Positions 1 through 8,892 of a DNA stretch of 64,000 bases are shown piece after piece. This stretch comes from Roseovarius atlanticus (GTDB lineage Bacteria; Pseudomonadota; Alphaproteobacteria; Rhodobacterales; Rhodobacteraceae). The notes beneath the pieces are model-generated. The model did no database searches and was not told the DNA's origin. It saw only the letters and a list, made by a program, of their open reading frames with translations. How positions within the stretch are numbered: position 1 is the stretch's first letter; each line of letters starts with the position of its first letter. The translations under genes were made by a program, and so were the position numbers. The stretch spans positions 87,154-151,153 of the forward strand of contig NZ_LAXJ01000018.1 of assembly GCF_001441615.1 (NCBI RefSeq). The letters are read 5' to 3'.

Positions 1-12
1 TTCCCGCCAATA

Positions 13-40
13 ATGAAAACATTTGCAATATTGTTTTCAT
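13..40. promoter_or_regulatory. Perfect inverted repeat, candidate operator upstream of tctA
   Basis: Two perfectly complementary 9-base arms, ATGAAAACA (13-21) and TGTTTTCAT (32-40), are separated by 10 bases. The AT-rich 28-base dyad lies about 50 bases before the tctA start in otherwise GC-rich DNA. Its size and symmetry fit the operator of a dimeric repressor or activator controlling the transporter/sau operon. The regulator gene is not visible and may lie left of the window. The symmetry is seen directly; the operator role is inferred. Confidence 0.55.
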
Positions 41-88
41 CCCATACCCTTTCAGGTCAATCACGACAAGCCATTGGGAGGATACGGC

Positions 89-1618
89 TTGGAGTTCCTG
101 TTCTACTTCGGCGACGTGTTCACGCCGTTCAACTTCATGCTGCTTCTGATCGGCACAATCGGCGGGCTGATCCTGGGCGCCACGCCGGGCCTGTCGCCGA
201 CAATGGCCGTGGCCCTGCTCATTCCCTTCACGTTCAAGCTGGATGCCACGCAAGGCCTGATCCTTCTGGGCGCGGCCTATACCTCGACGGTGGCGGGCGG
301 CGCGGTCAGCGCCATCCTCCTCAAGATCCCCGGCGCGCCCGCCAACATCGCCACCACGCTCGACGGGCACACGATGGCCAAGAACGGCCAGGGCGCGCGG
401 GCGCTGCAACTGTCGTTCATCTCCTCGGCCATCGGCGGCGTGTTCGGCGTGCTTCTGCTGATCTTCCTCACGCCCGTGCTCGCCGAATGGGCGCTGGCCT
501 TCGGGCCGTCGCATTTGTTCTGGCTGGCGATCCTCGGCGTCACCGTCATCGGATCGCTCGATTCCAGCTCGGTGGTGAAGGGTCTGCTATCCGGCTGCAT
601 CGGGCTCTGGCTCGCCACCATAGGCTTCGACGACGTCATGGGCGCCCAGCGTTTCATCTTCCACTCCAGCGTGTCCGGCGGCATCAACATCATCCCCGCC
701 CTCATCGGCCTTTTCGCGATCCCGCAGGTCATCACCATGTTCGCCAAGGGCCGGCATCAGCACGACGCCGAGGTGCTCAAAGTCGAGAAAAGCCCCATCA
801 TGGACTCGATCCGCGAGGTTTTCCGGCGGTCGCGCGCCCTCAGCATCGGCACGCTCACCGGTTCCTTCATCGGCCTCATTCCCGGCGTCGGCGGCCAGAT
901 CGCCGGGCTCGTCGCCTATGACCAGGCCCGCAAGACCAGCCGCGAGCAAAAGAAATTCGGCACCGGCCACAGCGAAGGCGTGATCGCCGCCGAAAGTGCC
1001 AACAACGCCATGGTCGGCCCCTCGCTGGTGCCGCTGCTGACGCTCTCGATCCCCGGCTCGCCAACCGCGGCAGTGCTTCTGGGCGGCCTGCTGATCCACG
1101 GCATCTTTCCGGGCAGCGACCTCTTCGAGAACTACCCCGATGTCGCCTGGACCTTCATCAACTCCATGCTGATCGGCCAGATCCTCATGTGCGTCTTCGG
1201 CCTCTACGTGGCCGGGCTGGCGGCCCGCGTGGCGCAGGTCCCCAACGCGGTCATGGCCGCCGTGGTGCTGGCCCTCGCCGTCTTCGGCAGCTACTCAGTG
1301 CAGACCTCGATGGGCGATGTCTACATCATGGCCGCCCTGGGCACCGGCATGTATTTCCTCGAACGCTTCGGCTTTTCCGCAGCACCGCTGGTCCTGGGCC
1401 TGATCCTCGGCCCCATCGCCGAGGCGAACTTCGTGCAGGGCGCCATGATCGCCAACGCCACCTCCAGCATGGGCGCCTACTTCTTCACCGGCGCGCTCAA
1501 CCTCACGCTGATCGGCATCGTCGTGGCCTCCATCGCCTACTCGGTCTGGATGGAACTGCGCCAGCGCCGCTATCTCAGCAAGGAAGACACCCTCGAACAA
1601 CAGGAGCGGACCACGTGA
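89..1618 (+). CDS. tctA: Tripartite tricarboxylate transporter large permease, TctA family
   Basis: This is the large inner-membrane subunit (509 aa) of a TTT transporter, which moves a carboxylate or sulfonate captured by the periplasmic TctC protein, driven by an ion gradient. The TctA signature is clear: an N-terminal GLILGATPGLSPTMAVALL stretch, a second GLIPGVGGQIAGLVAY repeat near the middle, an ESANNA motif, and about a dozen hydrophobic segments. The start is a TTG at 89, chosen because GGGAGG (76-81) sits seven bases before it and because family members begin at MEFL. An ATG at 23 is in frame but would add 22 atypical residues. The gene overlaps tctB by four bases (GTGA). Placement before sauS/sauT suggests sulfoacetate as substrate, which is inferred. 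Confidence 0.93.
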   Translation: MEFLFYFGDVFTPFNFMLLLIGTIGGLILGATPGLSPTMAVALLIPFTFKLDATQGLILLGAAYTSTVAGGAVSAILLKIPGAPANIATTLDGHTMAKNGQGARALQLSFISSAIGGVFGVLLLIFLTPVLAEWALAFGPSHLFWLAILGVTVIGSLDSSSVVKGLLSGCIGLWLATIGFDDVMGAQRFIFHSSVSGGINIIPALIGLFAIPQVITMFAKGRHQHDAEVLKVEKSPIMDSIREVFRRSRALSIGTLTGSFIGLIPGVGGQIAGLVAYDQARKTSREQKKFGTGHSEGVIAAESANNAMVGPSLVPLLTLSIPGSPTAAVLLGGLLIHGIFPGSDLFENYPDVAWTFINSMLIGQILMCVFGLYVAGLAARVAQVPNAVMAAVVLALAVFGSYSVQTSMGDVYIMAALGTGMYFLERFGFSAAPLVLGLILGPIAEANFVQGAMIANATSSMGAYFFTGALNLTLIGIVVASIAYSVWMELRQRRYLSKEDTLEQQERTT

Positions 1619-2079
1619 CCGACCGCCCCCGCACCCAGCACATCCTCGCCAGCGGCCTTGTCGCCCTTGTCGGCATCTGGGTCGCCTGGCTCAGCTTCAC
1701 CGGCGAACCCGCGCGCGCCTTTCTGTTTCCGCGCATCATCTCGGTGGCCTTCGTGGCGCTGGCGCTCTGGACCTTCGGCAAGGCGCTCTTGGGCAAGACC
1801 CGCGTCGGACCCGGCCTCAGCCGCATCGCGACGCTGAACATCCTGCCCGGCATCGTGGTCCTGCTGATCTACGTATTCTGGGCCGCGCCCACCCTGGGCT
1901 TCTACACCGCGTCCACCATCGCCTTTTTCATCCTGCTGTCCCTCTACGATCCCGCCCCTCACGGCGCGGCGCGTACATGGGTCAAACGGGTGCTGATCAC
2001 GGCCGGTTTCCTGGCCGTGATGTACGGTCTCTTTGCATTGCTCCTGGGTGTCTTCACCCCGCGAGAGATCCTTTTCTGA
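1615..2079 (+). CDS. tctB: Tripartite tricarboxylate transporter small permease, TctB family
   Basis: This is the small membrane subunit (154 aa) that pairs with TctA. Four hydrophobic helices are visible: ASGLVALVGIWVAWLSF near the N-terminus, then segments at about residues 35-55, 80-115 and 125-150. It starts at GTG 1615 inside the end of tctA, with CAGGAG a few bases upstream, so translation is probably coupled. The length matches the family (about 150 aa). Sequence conservation in TctB is low, so the call rests on size, topology and position between tctA and tctC. Confidence 0.85.
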   Translation: MTDRPRTQHILASGLVALVGIWVAWLSFTGEPARAFLFPRIISVAFVALALWTFGKALLGKTRVGPGLSRIATLNILPGIVVLLIYVFWAAPTLGFYTASTIAFFILLSLYDPAPHGAARTWVKRVLITAGFLAVMYGLFALLLGVFTPREILF

Positions 2080-2122
2080 AAACCAAGAAGCGAAAGACAA
2101 CTTTCCAAGGGAGGACCCAAAA

Positions 2123-3085
2123 ATGAAGAAACTGATCGCAGCCGCATCCATTGCGCTCATGGGCCTGGCGGGCACCGCTACGGCACAGGACAACTACCCC
2201 GAGCGCCCCGTCATGATGATGGTCAGCTACGGCGCCGGCGGCGCCACCGACTTTCAGGCCCGCATCGTCACCATGACGGCCGGCAACGAAGACGCTCTGG
2301 GGATGCCCATCGCCATCGTCAACAAGCCCGGCGCGGGCGGCCGCGTCGGCTGGAACTGGCTCGCGACGCAGGTTGAGCCCGACGGCTACACCCTGGGGGC
2401 CTACAACGTGCCCCACTTCATCGCCCAGTCCATCGAGGGCGGCGTCGACTACAGTACCGACAGCTTCGAGCCCATCGCCAACTGGGGCGCCGACCCTGCG
2501 GTCTTCGTCGTCGGTGCCGACAGCCAGTTCAACTCGATGGAAGACGTGGTGAACTATGCCAAGGAAAACCCCGGCGGCCTCACCTTCTCCGGCGCCGGGC
2601 TCTATGTCGGCCACCACATCGCAGCCCTTCAGCTTGAAAAGGCCGCAGGCGTCAAACTGGCCTACATCCCCAACAACGCGGGGGGTGCCGGCGCCATGAA
2701 GGCCGTCATCGCCGGCGACGTGCTGGGCGGGGTCAACAACCTGTCCGACGCCTTCCGCGCCGAAAAGGCCGGCAACGTCAAGATCCTCGGCGTGTTCGAC
2801 AACGAGCGCAGCGACTTCCTGCCCGACGTGCCGACGATGAAGGAACAGGGCTACGACATCGACAACGCCTCGGTCAATTTCCGCGGCGTGATGGTGCCCA
2901 AGGGCACGCCCCAGCCGATCATCGACAAGCTGGCCGAGATCGTCCCCGCCATGTTCGAGAACGACCGCGTCAAGGGCAAGATGGAAGCTGGCGGTTCGCC
3001 CATGCACGTCATGACCCGCGACGAGGTGATCGAGATGTGGGCCGCCCGCGAGGAAACCCTCAAGGAACTGCTCTCCGGTCTCTGA
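2123..3085 (+). CDS. tctC: TTT transporter periplasmic binding protein, TctC/Bug family
   Basis: This is the extracytoplasmic solute receptor (320 aa). A Sec signal peptide (MKKLIAAASIALMGLAGTATA) ends at about residue 21. The mature protein opens with the Bug-family pattern NYPERPVMMMVSYGAGGATD, in which the glycine-rich loop contacts the ligand carboxylate or sulfonate, and continues with a VNKPGAGGRVGW motif. The ATG at 2123 follows AAGGGAGG. It is the last transporter gene before sauS and is separated from it by a strong hairpin. Ligand identity cannot be read from the sequence; sulfoacetate is suggested by context only. Confidence 0.9.
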   Translation: MKKLIAAASIALMGLAGTATAQDNYPERPVMMMVSYGAGGATDFQARIVTMTAGNEDALGMPIAIVNKPGAGGRVGWNWLATQVEPDGYTLGAYNVPHFIAQSIEGGVDYSTDSFEPIANWGADPAVFVVGADSQFNSMEDVVNYAKENPGGLTFSGAGLYVGHHIAALQLEKAAGVKLAYIPNNAGGAGAMKAVIAGDVLGGVNNLSDAFRAEKAGNVKILGVFDNERSDFLPDVPTMKEQGYDIDNASVNFRGVMVPKGTPQPIIDKLAEIVPAMFENDRVKGKMEAGGSPMHVMTRDEVIEMWAAREETLKELLSGL

Positions 3086-3099
3086 GCCCTATACCACCG

Positions 3100-3125
3100 G
3101 GGCGCGCACCATCCATTGCGCGCCC
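3100..3125 (+). terminator. Intercistronic hairpin between tctC and sauS
   Basis: A perfect 8-base stem, GGGCGCGC (3100-3107) with GCGCGCCC (3118-3125), encloses a 10-base loop and is followed by TTTACC. It lies in the 62-base gap between the binding-protein gene and the enzyme genes. The T-run is short, so it is more likely a partial terminator or a 3' mRNA stabiliser that keeps tctC transcript levels above those of sauST. Confidence 0.55.
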
Positions 3126-3147
3126 TTTACCAGAAAGGTTTCGCACC

Positions 3148-4551
3148 ATGAACGCCCCTGACCCCATCGCAGACCTGGACGCCATCATCGCCCGCGCCCG
3201 CGCCGCCCAAGCCCGGTACGAGGCCGAGGGCAGCCAACAGCGCTACGACCGCGCCGCACAGGCCGTCGCATGGGCGATCATGGAACCGGGGCGCAACCGG
3301 GAACTGGCCGAACTGGCCGTCCGGACCACGGGTTTGGGCAACGTGCCCGACAAGATCACCAAGAACCACCGCAAGACGCTCGGACTCATGCGCGACATAA
3401 AGGGCGTCACCACCTATGGCGTCATCCGCGGCGACCCCGCCACCGGCATCACCGAAATCGCCCGCCCCAAAGGTGTCGTCGCCGCGATCGTGCCATCGAC
3501 AAACCCCGCCGCCACGCCCGCCAACAACATCATCAACGCGCTGAAATGCGGCGACGCTATCGTCGTGGCCCCTTCGCCCAAGGGCGTGCCCAGCTGCGAG
3601 AAACTGATCGAATTCATCCACGCCGAATTCGCAAAGATCGGCGAAGACCCCGACCTTGTCGGCATGGTTCCCGCGCCCGGCTCCAAGGACAAGACGCAAC
3701 GCCTGATGGAAACCTGCGACATGGTCGTCGCCACCGGCAGCCAGAACAACGTCCACCGTGCCCAGACCTCCGGCACCCCCGCCGTCGCCGTCGGCGCGGG
3801 CAACGTCACCGTCATCGTGGATGAAACCGCCGATCTCGACGCCGCCGCCGAAAAGATCCGCGCGTCCAAAACCTTCGACAACGCCACCTCCTGCTCGTCC
3901 GAAAACTCGGTCGTTGTCGTCGAGGCCGTGCGCGACGCCTTCATCGCCGCCATGGCCCGCGCAGGCGGTGCCGTGGTCGAGGACGAGGCCGCCATTGTCG
4001 CCGCCCTCTGGCCCGACGGGCATCTGAACCGTGCCGTCATCGCCCAGGACGCCGACAAGATGATCGACGCGCTGGGGCTGTCGGGCAAGGTCCCCGAGGG
4101 CACCGAGTATATCGCCGTGCCCACCACCCGCATCGGCCCGGAAAACCCGCTCTCGGGCGAGAAACTCAGCCGCGTGCTCGCGCTCTACACCGCCGCCGAT
4201 TTCGACGACGCTCTCCGCATCACCCGCGACATCCAGCTGTTTCAGGGCGCGGGCCATTCCGTCGGCCTGCACAGCACGGACGACGCGCGCCCGATGACGT
4301 TGGCCCGCGCCATCCCCACCAGCCGCATCATCGTCAACCAGGCGCATACCTTCGCCACCGGCGGCGCCTTCACCAACGGGATGCCCTTCTCTCTGTCCAT
4401 GGGCTGCGGCAGCTGGGGCGGCAATTCCATCGACGAAAACGTCCATTGGAAGCATTTCCTGCAATCCACAAAGATCGTGCGCGAAATCCCCGCCAACGAG
4501 CCGACGCTTGAGGATATCTTCGCCGACTACTGGAGGGCCACCGGCCAATGA
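3148..4551 (+). CDS. sauS: Acylating aldehyde dehydrogenase, probable sulfoacetaldehyde dehydrogenase
   Basis: This CoA-acylating aldehyde dehydrogenase (467 aa) interconverts an acyl-CoA and an aldehyde with NAD(P)H. Visible family features are the cofactor-loop region IVPSTNPAATPANN (about 115-127) and the catalytic cysteine at about residue 249 in DNATSCSSENSVVV. It lacks the alcohol dehydrogenase domain of AdhE. Overall character and the partner ligase resemble SauS of Cupriavidus necator, which reduces sulfoacetyl-CoA to sulfoacetaldehyde. The ATG at 3148 follows AGAAAGG. It overlaps the ligase by four bases. Other acylating dehydrogenases (propionaldehyde, succinate semialdehyde types) cannot be excluded without alignment. 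Confidence 0.7.
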   Translation: MNAPDPIADLDAIIARARAAQARYEAEGSQQRYDRAAQAVAWAIMEPGRNRELAELAVRTTGLGNVPDKITKNHRKTLGLMRDIKGVTTYGVIRGDPATGITEIARPKGVVAAIVPSTNPAATPANNIINALKCGDAIVVAPSPKGVPSCEKLIEFIHAEFAKIGEDPDLVGMVPAPGSKDKTQRLMETCDMVVATGSQNNVHRAQTSGTPAVAVGAGNVTVIVDETADLDAAAEKIRASKTFDNATSCSSENSVVVVEAVRDAFIAAMARAGGAVVEDEAAIVAALWPDGHLNRAVIAQDADKMIDALGLSGKVPEGTEYIAVPTTRIGPENPLSGEKLSRVLALYTAADFDDALRITRDIQLFQGAGHSVGLHSTDDARPMTLARAIPTSRIIVNQAHTFATGGAFTNGMPFSLSMGCGSWGGNSIDENVHWKHFLQSTKIVREIPANEPTLEDIFADYWRATGQ

Positions 4552-6047
4552 AACTCAGCCGCGACAGACCGCCCCAGGGCACCGTCCGCGACTGGCTCGC
4601 CGCCCGCGCAGACCGGGGCGGCACCGCCTTCGTCTTTCCCGAGGATGGCAGCCGTCTCGACTGGCCCGCGCTTCAGGACGCGGCCCTGTCGTTCGCCCGC
4701 GCCCTCACCGCTCGCGGCGCGGCCCGGGGCGAAAGCGTGGCCATCGTCGCCCCCAACAGCCGCGACGGCCTCGTCGCTCTTTACGGCGCGCTTGCGGGGG
4801 GCTTTCGCGCCACCATGATCAACCTCGCCGCGGGCCGCGACGCCATCGCCTACGCGCTGGAGCATTCCGAGGCCCGCCTGGCTTTCGTCCACGACGCCTG
4901 CACCGAGCAGTTCGCGCCCGCCAACACCACCGGCATCATTCCGGTCCCCCTGTCCGAACAGGCCGAGGCCGACCTGCACCCCGTCACCCCCGACGACCAC
5001 GCGCTTCTCATGTACACCTCCGGCACCACCGGCCGCCCGAAGGGCGTGCTGCACACCCATGCCAGCCTGTTGGCCGGGGGCTGGACCACCACCATCGCGC
5101 ATGACCTCTCCGAGGCCGACCGGGGCTTCTGCATACTGCCGATCTACCACATCAACGGCCTTTGCGTGACCGTGATGGGCAGCCTCGTCTCGGGCGGCTC
5201 CCTCGCCGTCACGTCGAAATTCTCCGCCTCCCGCTTCTGGGATCAGGCGGCGAAGGCCGAGGTCACCTGGTTCTCCGCCGTCCCCACCATCATCTCGCAC
5301 CTGCTGCACGGCACCGACGAACCCGGCCCCGAGGTCCGCAATCGCCTGCGCTTCGGCCGCTCCGCCTCCTCGGCGCTGGCGGTCGAGACCCAGTCAGCCT
5401 TCGAGACCCGCTTTTCCGTGCCCATCATCGAAACCATGGGCCTGACCGAGACCGCCGCCCAGATCCTGTCGAACCCCCTGCCGCCCGCCACCCGCAAGAT
5501 CGGCTCGTCCGGCCTGGCCTATGGCTGCGAGGTCCAGATCCAGGACAGCACCGGCGCCGCCCTGCCGCCCGACAACGAGGGCGAGATCACCGTGCGTGGC
5601 CCCAACGTGATGCAGGGCTATCTCAAGAATGCCGACGCCACCCGCGATACGTTCCGCGACGGCTGGCTGCGCACCGGCGACCTCGCCCGCATGGACGCCC
5701 AGGGCTATGTCTTCGTCACCGGCCGACTGAAAGAGCTGATCATCAAGGGCGGCGAGAACATCGCCCCCCGCGAGGTCGACGAGGCGCTCTACACCCATCC
5801 CGACGTGATCGAGGCCGCCGCCTTCGCCCGACCCTGCACCACCTACGGCGAAACCGTCGAGGCGGCGGTGCGCGTCCGCGACGGCTCCGCTCTCAAAGGC
5901 GCGGACCTGATCGAGATCTGCCGCAACCGGCTCGGCGCATTCAAGTCCCCCGACGAAATCCACTTTCTCGACGAATTGCCCAAGGGCCCCTCGGGCAAGA
6001 TCCAGCGCCTGAAACTCGCCGATATTCTCGAACCCGCCGCCCGCTGA
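4548..6047 (+). CDS. sauT: AMP-forming acyl-CoA ligase, probable sulfoacetate-CoA ligase
   Basis: This member of the ANL superfamily (499 aa) adenylates a small acid and transfers it to CoA. The ATP-binding A3 loop YTSGTTGRPKG lies at about 155-165, the A5 motif GLTETAAQ near 300, the hinge aspartate region GWLRTGDLARMD near 375, and the C-terminal catalytic lysine in LPKGPSGKIQRL near 485. Start ATG 4548 overlaps the sauS stop. An acylating dehydrogenase directly coupled to a ligase is the sauST arrangement of sulfoacetate catabolism: acid to acyl-CoA to aldehyde. Substrate assignment is contextual. Oxalyl-CoA- or malonyl-CoA-synthetase-like enzymes are the alternatives. Confidence 0.68.
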   Translation: MKLSRDRPPQGTVRDWLAARADRGGTAFVFPEDGSRLDWPALQDAALSFARALTARGAARGESVAIVAPNSRDGLVALYGALAGGFRATMINLAAGRDAIAYALEHSEARLAFVHDACTEQFAPANTTGIIPVPLSEQAEADLHPVTPDDHALLMYTSGTTGRPKGVLHTHASLLAGGWTTTIAHDLSEADRGFCILPIYHINGLCVTVMGSLVSGGSLAVTSKFSASRFWDQAAKAEVTWFSAVPTIISHLLHGTDEPGPEVRNRLRFGRSASSALAVETQSAFETRFSVPIIETMGLTETAAQILSNPLPPATRKIGSSGLAYGCEVQIQDSTGAALPPDNEGEITVRGPNVMQGYLKNADATRDTFRDGWLRTGDLARMDAQGYVFVTGRLKELIIKGGENIAPREVDEALYTHPDVIEAAAFARPCTTYGETVEAAVRVRDGSALKGADLIEICRNRLGAFKSPDEIHFLDELPKGPSGKIQRLKLADILEPAAR

Positions 6048-6069
6048 CACCGCGCCCCGGCGCACACCC

Positions 6070-6090
6070 GTCCCGGGCTCGCCCCGGGAC
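6070..6090. repeat. REP-like stem-loop, copy 1
   Basis: The 21-base palindrome has arms GTCCCGGG and CCCGGGAC around the loop CTCGC. A near-identical copy lies at 6414-6434, and only two loop bases differ. Such GTCCCGGGCTYG elements look like dispersed intergenic repeats. Confidence 0.6.
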
Positions 6091-6106
6091 CGCTTAAATC
6101 AAACCA

Positions 6107-6131
6107 AAAGGCCCCGGCTCAGGGCCGGGGC
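6107..6131 (-). terminator. Rho-independent terminator for leftward transcription (liv operon)
   Basis: Read on the minus strand, a perfect 8-base stem GCCCCGGC / GCCGGGGC with the loop CCTGA is followed by CTTTTGGTTT. This is the classic order for a terminator of transcripts coming from livF on the right. It also lies just after sauT, where it could slow rightward transcripts. Confidence 0.65.
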
Positions 6132-6413
6132 GGGCGTGCAAACGGCACCGCGCCGCATCCCTCGCGCCGGCCCTGCTTCAAGATGACCGGGCAGCTTCGG
6201 CATTCCGCGCGCCTGAACAGCCTCTCACTTTCCCAACGTGCCAATTACGCTCCATCTCGCAACCGGCTCACCGCTGCCACAGACGTTGCGCGGCACGCCC
6301 CAGACCGCAGGCCATGCCGCCCGGCCTTTGCTGTCCCGACATCTTCCGCCAGTGGCCGACTTCACCTGCGACCACTCCATACGCGAGGTCTCCGGCGTGG
6401 TCAAAACGAACCC
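6132..6413. other. Non-coding gap between sauT and livF
   Basis: The convergent gap from 6048 to 6471 holds the two REP-like elements and the terminator. In the remaining 280 bases no open frame has a ribosome site, family motifs or plausible composition, and nothing else was recognised. Confidence 0.6.
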
Positions 6414-6434
6414 GTCCCGGGCTTGACCCGGGAC
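6414..6434. repeat. REP-like stem-loop, copy 2
   Basis: Arms GTCCCGGG (6414-6421) and CCCGGGAC (6427-6434) surround the loop CTTGA. This is the second copy of the element at 6070-6090, in the same orientation. The two copies bracket the gap between the convergent sau and liv operons. Confidence 0.6.
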
Positions 6435-6471
6435 CTCATGCATCAATCCGAACGGCAGCGGTCACGCGGTC

Positions 6472-7154
<683 letters not shown>

Positions 7155-7158
<4 letters not shown>

Positions 7159-7904
7159 GCCTCTTCCCCCAGGTAGGCGTCGCGCACCGCCCGGTCCGCC
7201 CGTATCTCCGCCACCGTGCCCGTCGCGATGATCCGCCCATAGACCAGCACGCTGATCCGGTCCGCCAGGGCAAAGACCGCGTCCATGTCATGCTCGACCA
7301 GCAGGATCGGCGCCGTCCCGCGCAGTTCGCTCAGGAACCCCGTCATCCGTTTCGAGCCTTCCGCGCCCAGCCCCGCCATCGGCTCGTCCATCACAAAGGC
7401 GCGCGGGCTTAGGCTCAGCGCCACCGCCACCTCCAACTGCCGCCGCTGCCCGTGCGACAGGTCGGCACAGCGCATCGCCGCCACATCACACAGTCCCACC
7501 TGCGCCAGCGCCGCCTCGGCCCGGTCGCGCAGCTCCGCATCGCGCAGCGCCGCACCGAAAAACCGCCAGGGCCGGCCCACAGCCCCCAGCGCGCCCAGCA
7601 CCACGTTCTGCAACACCGTGTCTTCCATCGCCAGTTGCGACACCTGGAACGTCCGGCCCAGCCCGGCCCGCGCCCGCGCCGCCGCTGCCATCCGCGTCAC
7701 GTCCGCACCGCCCAGCCTGACCTGTCCCGCATCCGGGTGCAACAGCCCGCAAATCTGCTGGATCAGCGTCGACTTGCCCGCGCCATTGGGCCCGATGATG
7801 GCGTGAATCTCTCCCGCCTTCAGGTCCAGCGACACGTCCTCGCTCGCGGTCAGCGCCCCGAACCGCTTCGTGATCCCCCGCGTCTCCAACACCGGCTCAG
7901 TCAT
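7155..7904 (-). CDS. livG: Branched-chain amino-acid type ABC transporter ATPase, LivG
   Basis: First ATPase (249 aa) of the LIV-type importer. Walker A is GPNGAGKST (about 37-45), the signature is LSHGQRRQLE (about 148, with H in place of the usual G), and FVMDEPMAGLG forms the Walker B/D-loop. The family tail ILLVEHDMDAVFALADRI is present near the end. It starts at ATG 7904, overlapping the end of livM by eight bases. Confidence 0.9.
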
Positions 7905-8892
7905 GCGCCACGCTCCGTCCCGCCAGCATCCCCACGATGCCGCCCCGCGCGAACAGAACGATCAACAGCAGGATAACCCCCAGCCAGATCAGCCAGAACT
8001 CCGTCAGCCCGCCCAGCCAATGTTCCAGCACCACGAACACCGCCGCGCCGACCACCGGGCCGAACAGCCGCCCGACCCCGCCCAGGATGACAAGGATGAT
8101 GATCTCGCCCGAGAACTGCCAACTGAACATCGTCGGGCTGACGAAGCGGTTGAGGTCGGCAAAAAGCGCCCCCGCCAGCCCCGTGATCGCGCCCGAAATC
8201 ACGAAGGCCACCAGCTTCAGCCGCACCGGGTTCAGCCCCACCGTCTCCACCCGCACCGGCACCTGCCGTGCCGCGTTCAGCGCCAGCCCGAAAGGCGACC
8301 GCATCAGCCGCGCGGTCAGCCACAGGACCGCACACAGGATCGCGAAACAAAGCCCGAAGAACTGGATCGGCACCAGCGTGTTCAGCCCCGGAAACCCGTT
8401 GCGCACATAGATCGACAGGCCATCTTCGCCGCCATAGGCGCTCCACGAGATCGCGAAGTAGAAAAACATCTGCCCAAAGGCCAGCGTGATCATGATGAAA
8501 TAGACGCCACTTGTCCGCAGGCTCAGCACGCCAATGACGAGTGCCGCCAGCGCCGAGGCCACCACGGCCACCAGCCAGACCACCGGCATCGACTTGGTGC
8601 CTTCGATCAGCAGGGGCCATTCCATGACCGACGTATAGGTCTGCGCGTGATGCGCCAGGATCCCCATCGCGTAGCCGCCGATGCCAAAAAACACCGCGTG
8701 CCCCAGGCTCACCAGCCCGCCCAACCCCAGCGCGATGTTCAAGCCAACAGCGGCCAGCGCCAGGATCACCACGCGCGTGGCCAGCGTGATCGTGAACGGC
8801 TCATCCGCCCACAGCGCCCACAGCGGCACCACCAGCAACCCGGCCAGAACCGCCAGGTTGATCCAGCCCTCGCGGCTCATGCCCCCGATCAT
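7897..8892 (-). CDS. livM: Branched-chain amino-acid type ABC transporter permease, LivM
   Basis: Inner-membrane permease (331 aa) with eight or nine hydrophobic helices and the LivM landmark LGLGGLVSLGHAVFFGIGGY at about 60-79. The ATG at 8892 overlaps the livH stop as ATGA. An alternative ATG at 8880 would remove four residues. No frameshift or truncation is seen. Confidence 0.9.
   Translation of the reverse strand: MIGGMSREGWINLAVLAGLLVVPLWALWADEPFTITLATRVVILALAAVGLNIALGLGGLVSLGHAVFFGIGGYAMGILAHHAQTYTSVMEWPLLIEGTKSMPVVWLVAVVASALAALVIGVLSLRTSGVYFIMITLAFGQMFFYFAISWSAYGGEDGLSIYVRNGFPGLNTLVPIQFFGLCFAILCAVLWLTARLMRSPFGLALNAARQVPVRVETVGLNPVRLKLVAFVISGAITGLAGALFADLNRFVSPTMFSWQFSGEIIILVILGGVGRLFGPVVGAAVFVVLEHWLGGLTEFWLIWLGVILLLIVLFARGGIVGMLAGRSVAHD

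Noticed and set aside
3127..4548. Long open frame (473 codons) on the minus strand opposite sauS
   Set aside because: Its product has the glycine/aspartate-rich composition of an antisense shadow in GC-rich DNA and no domain, while the plus strand encodes a full dehydrogenase.
6225..6446. 73-codon open frame in the sauT-livF gap
   Set aside because: It runs through the REP-like stem-loop, has no ribosome site and resembles translated repeat sequence.
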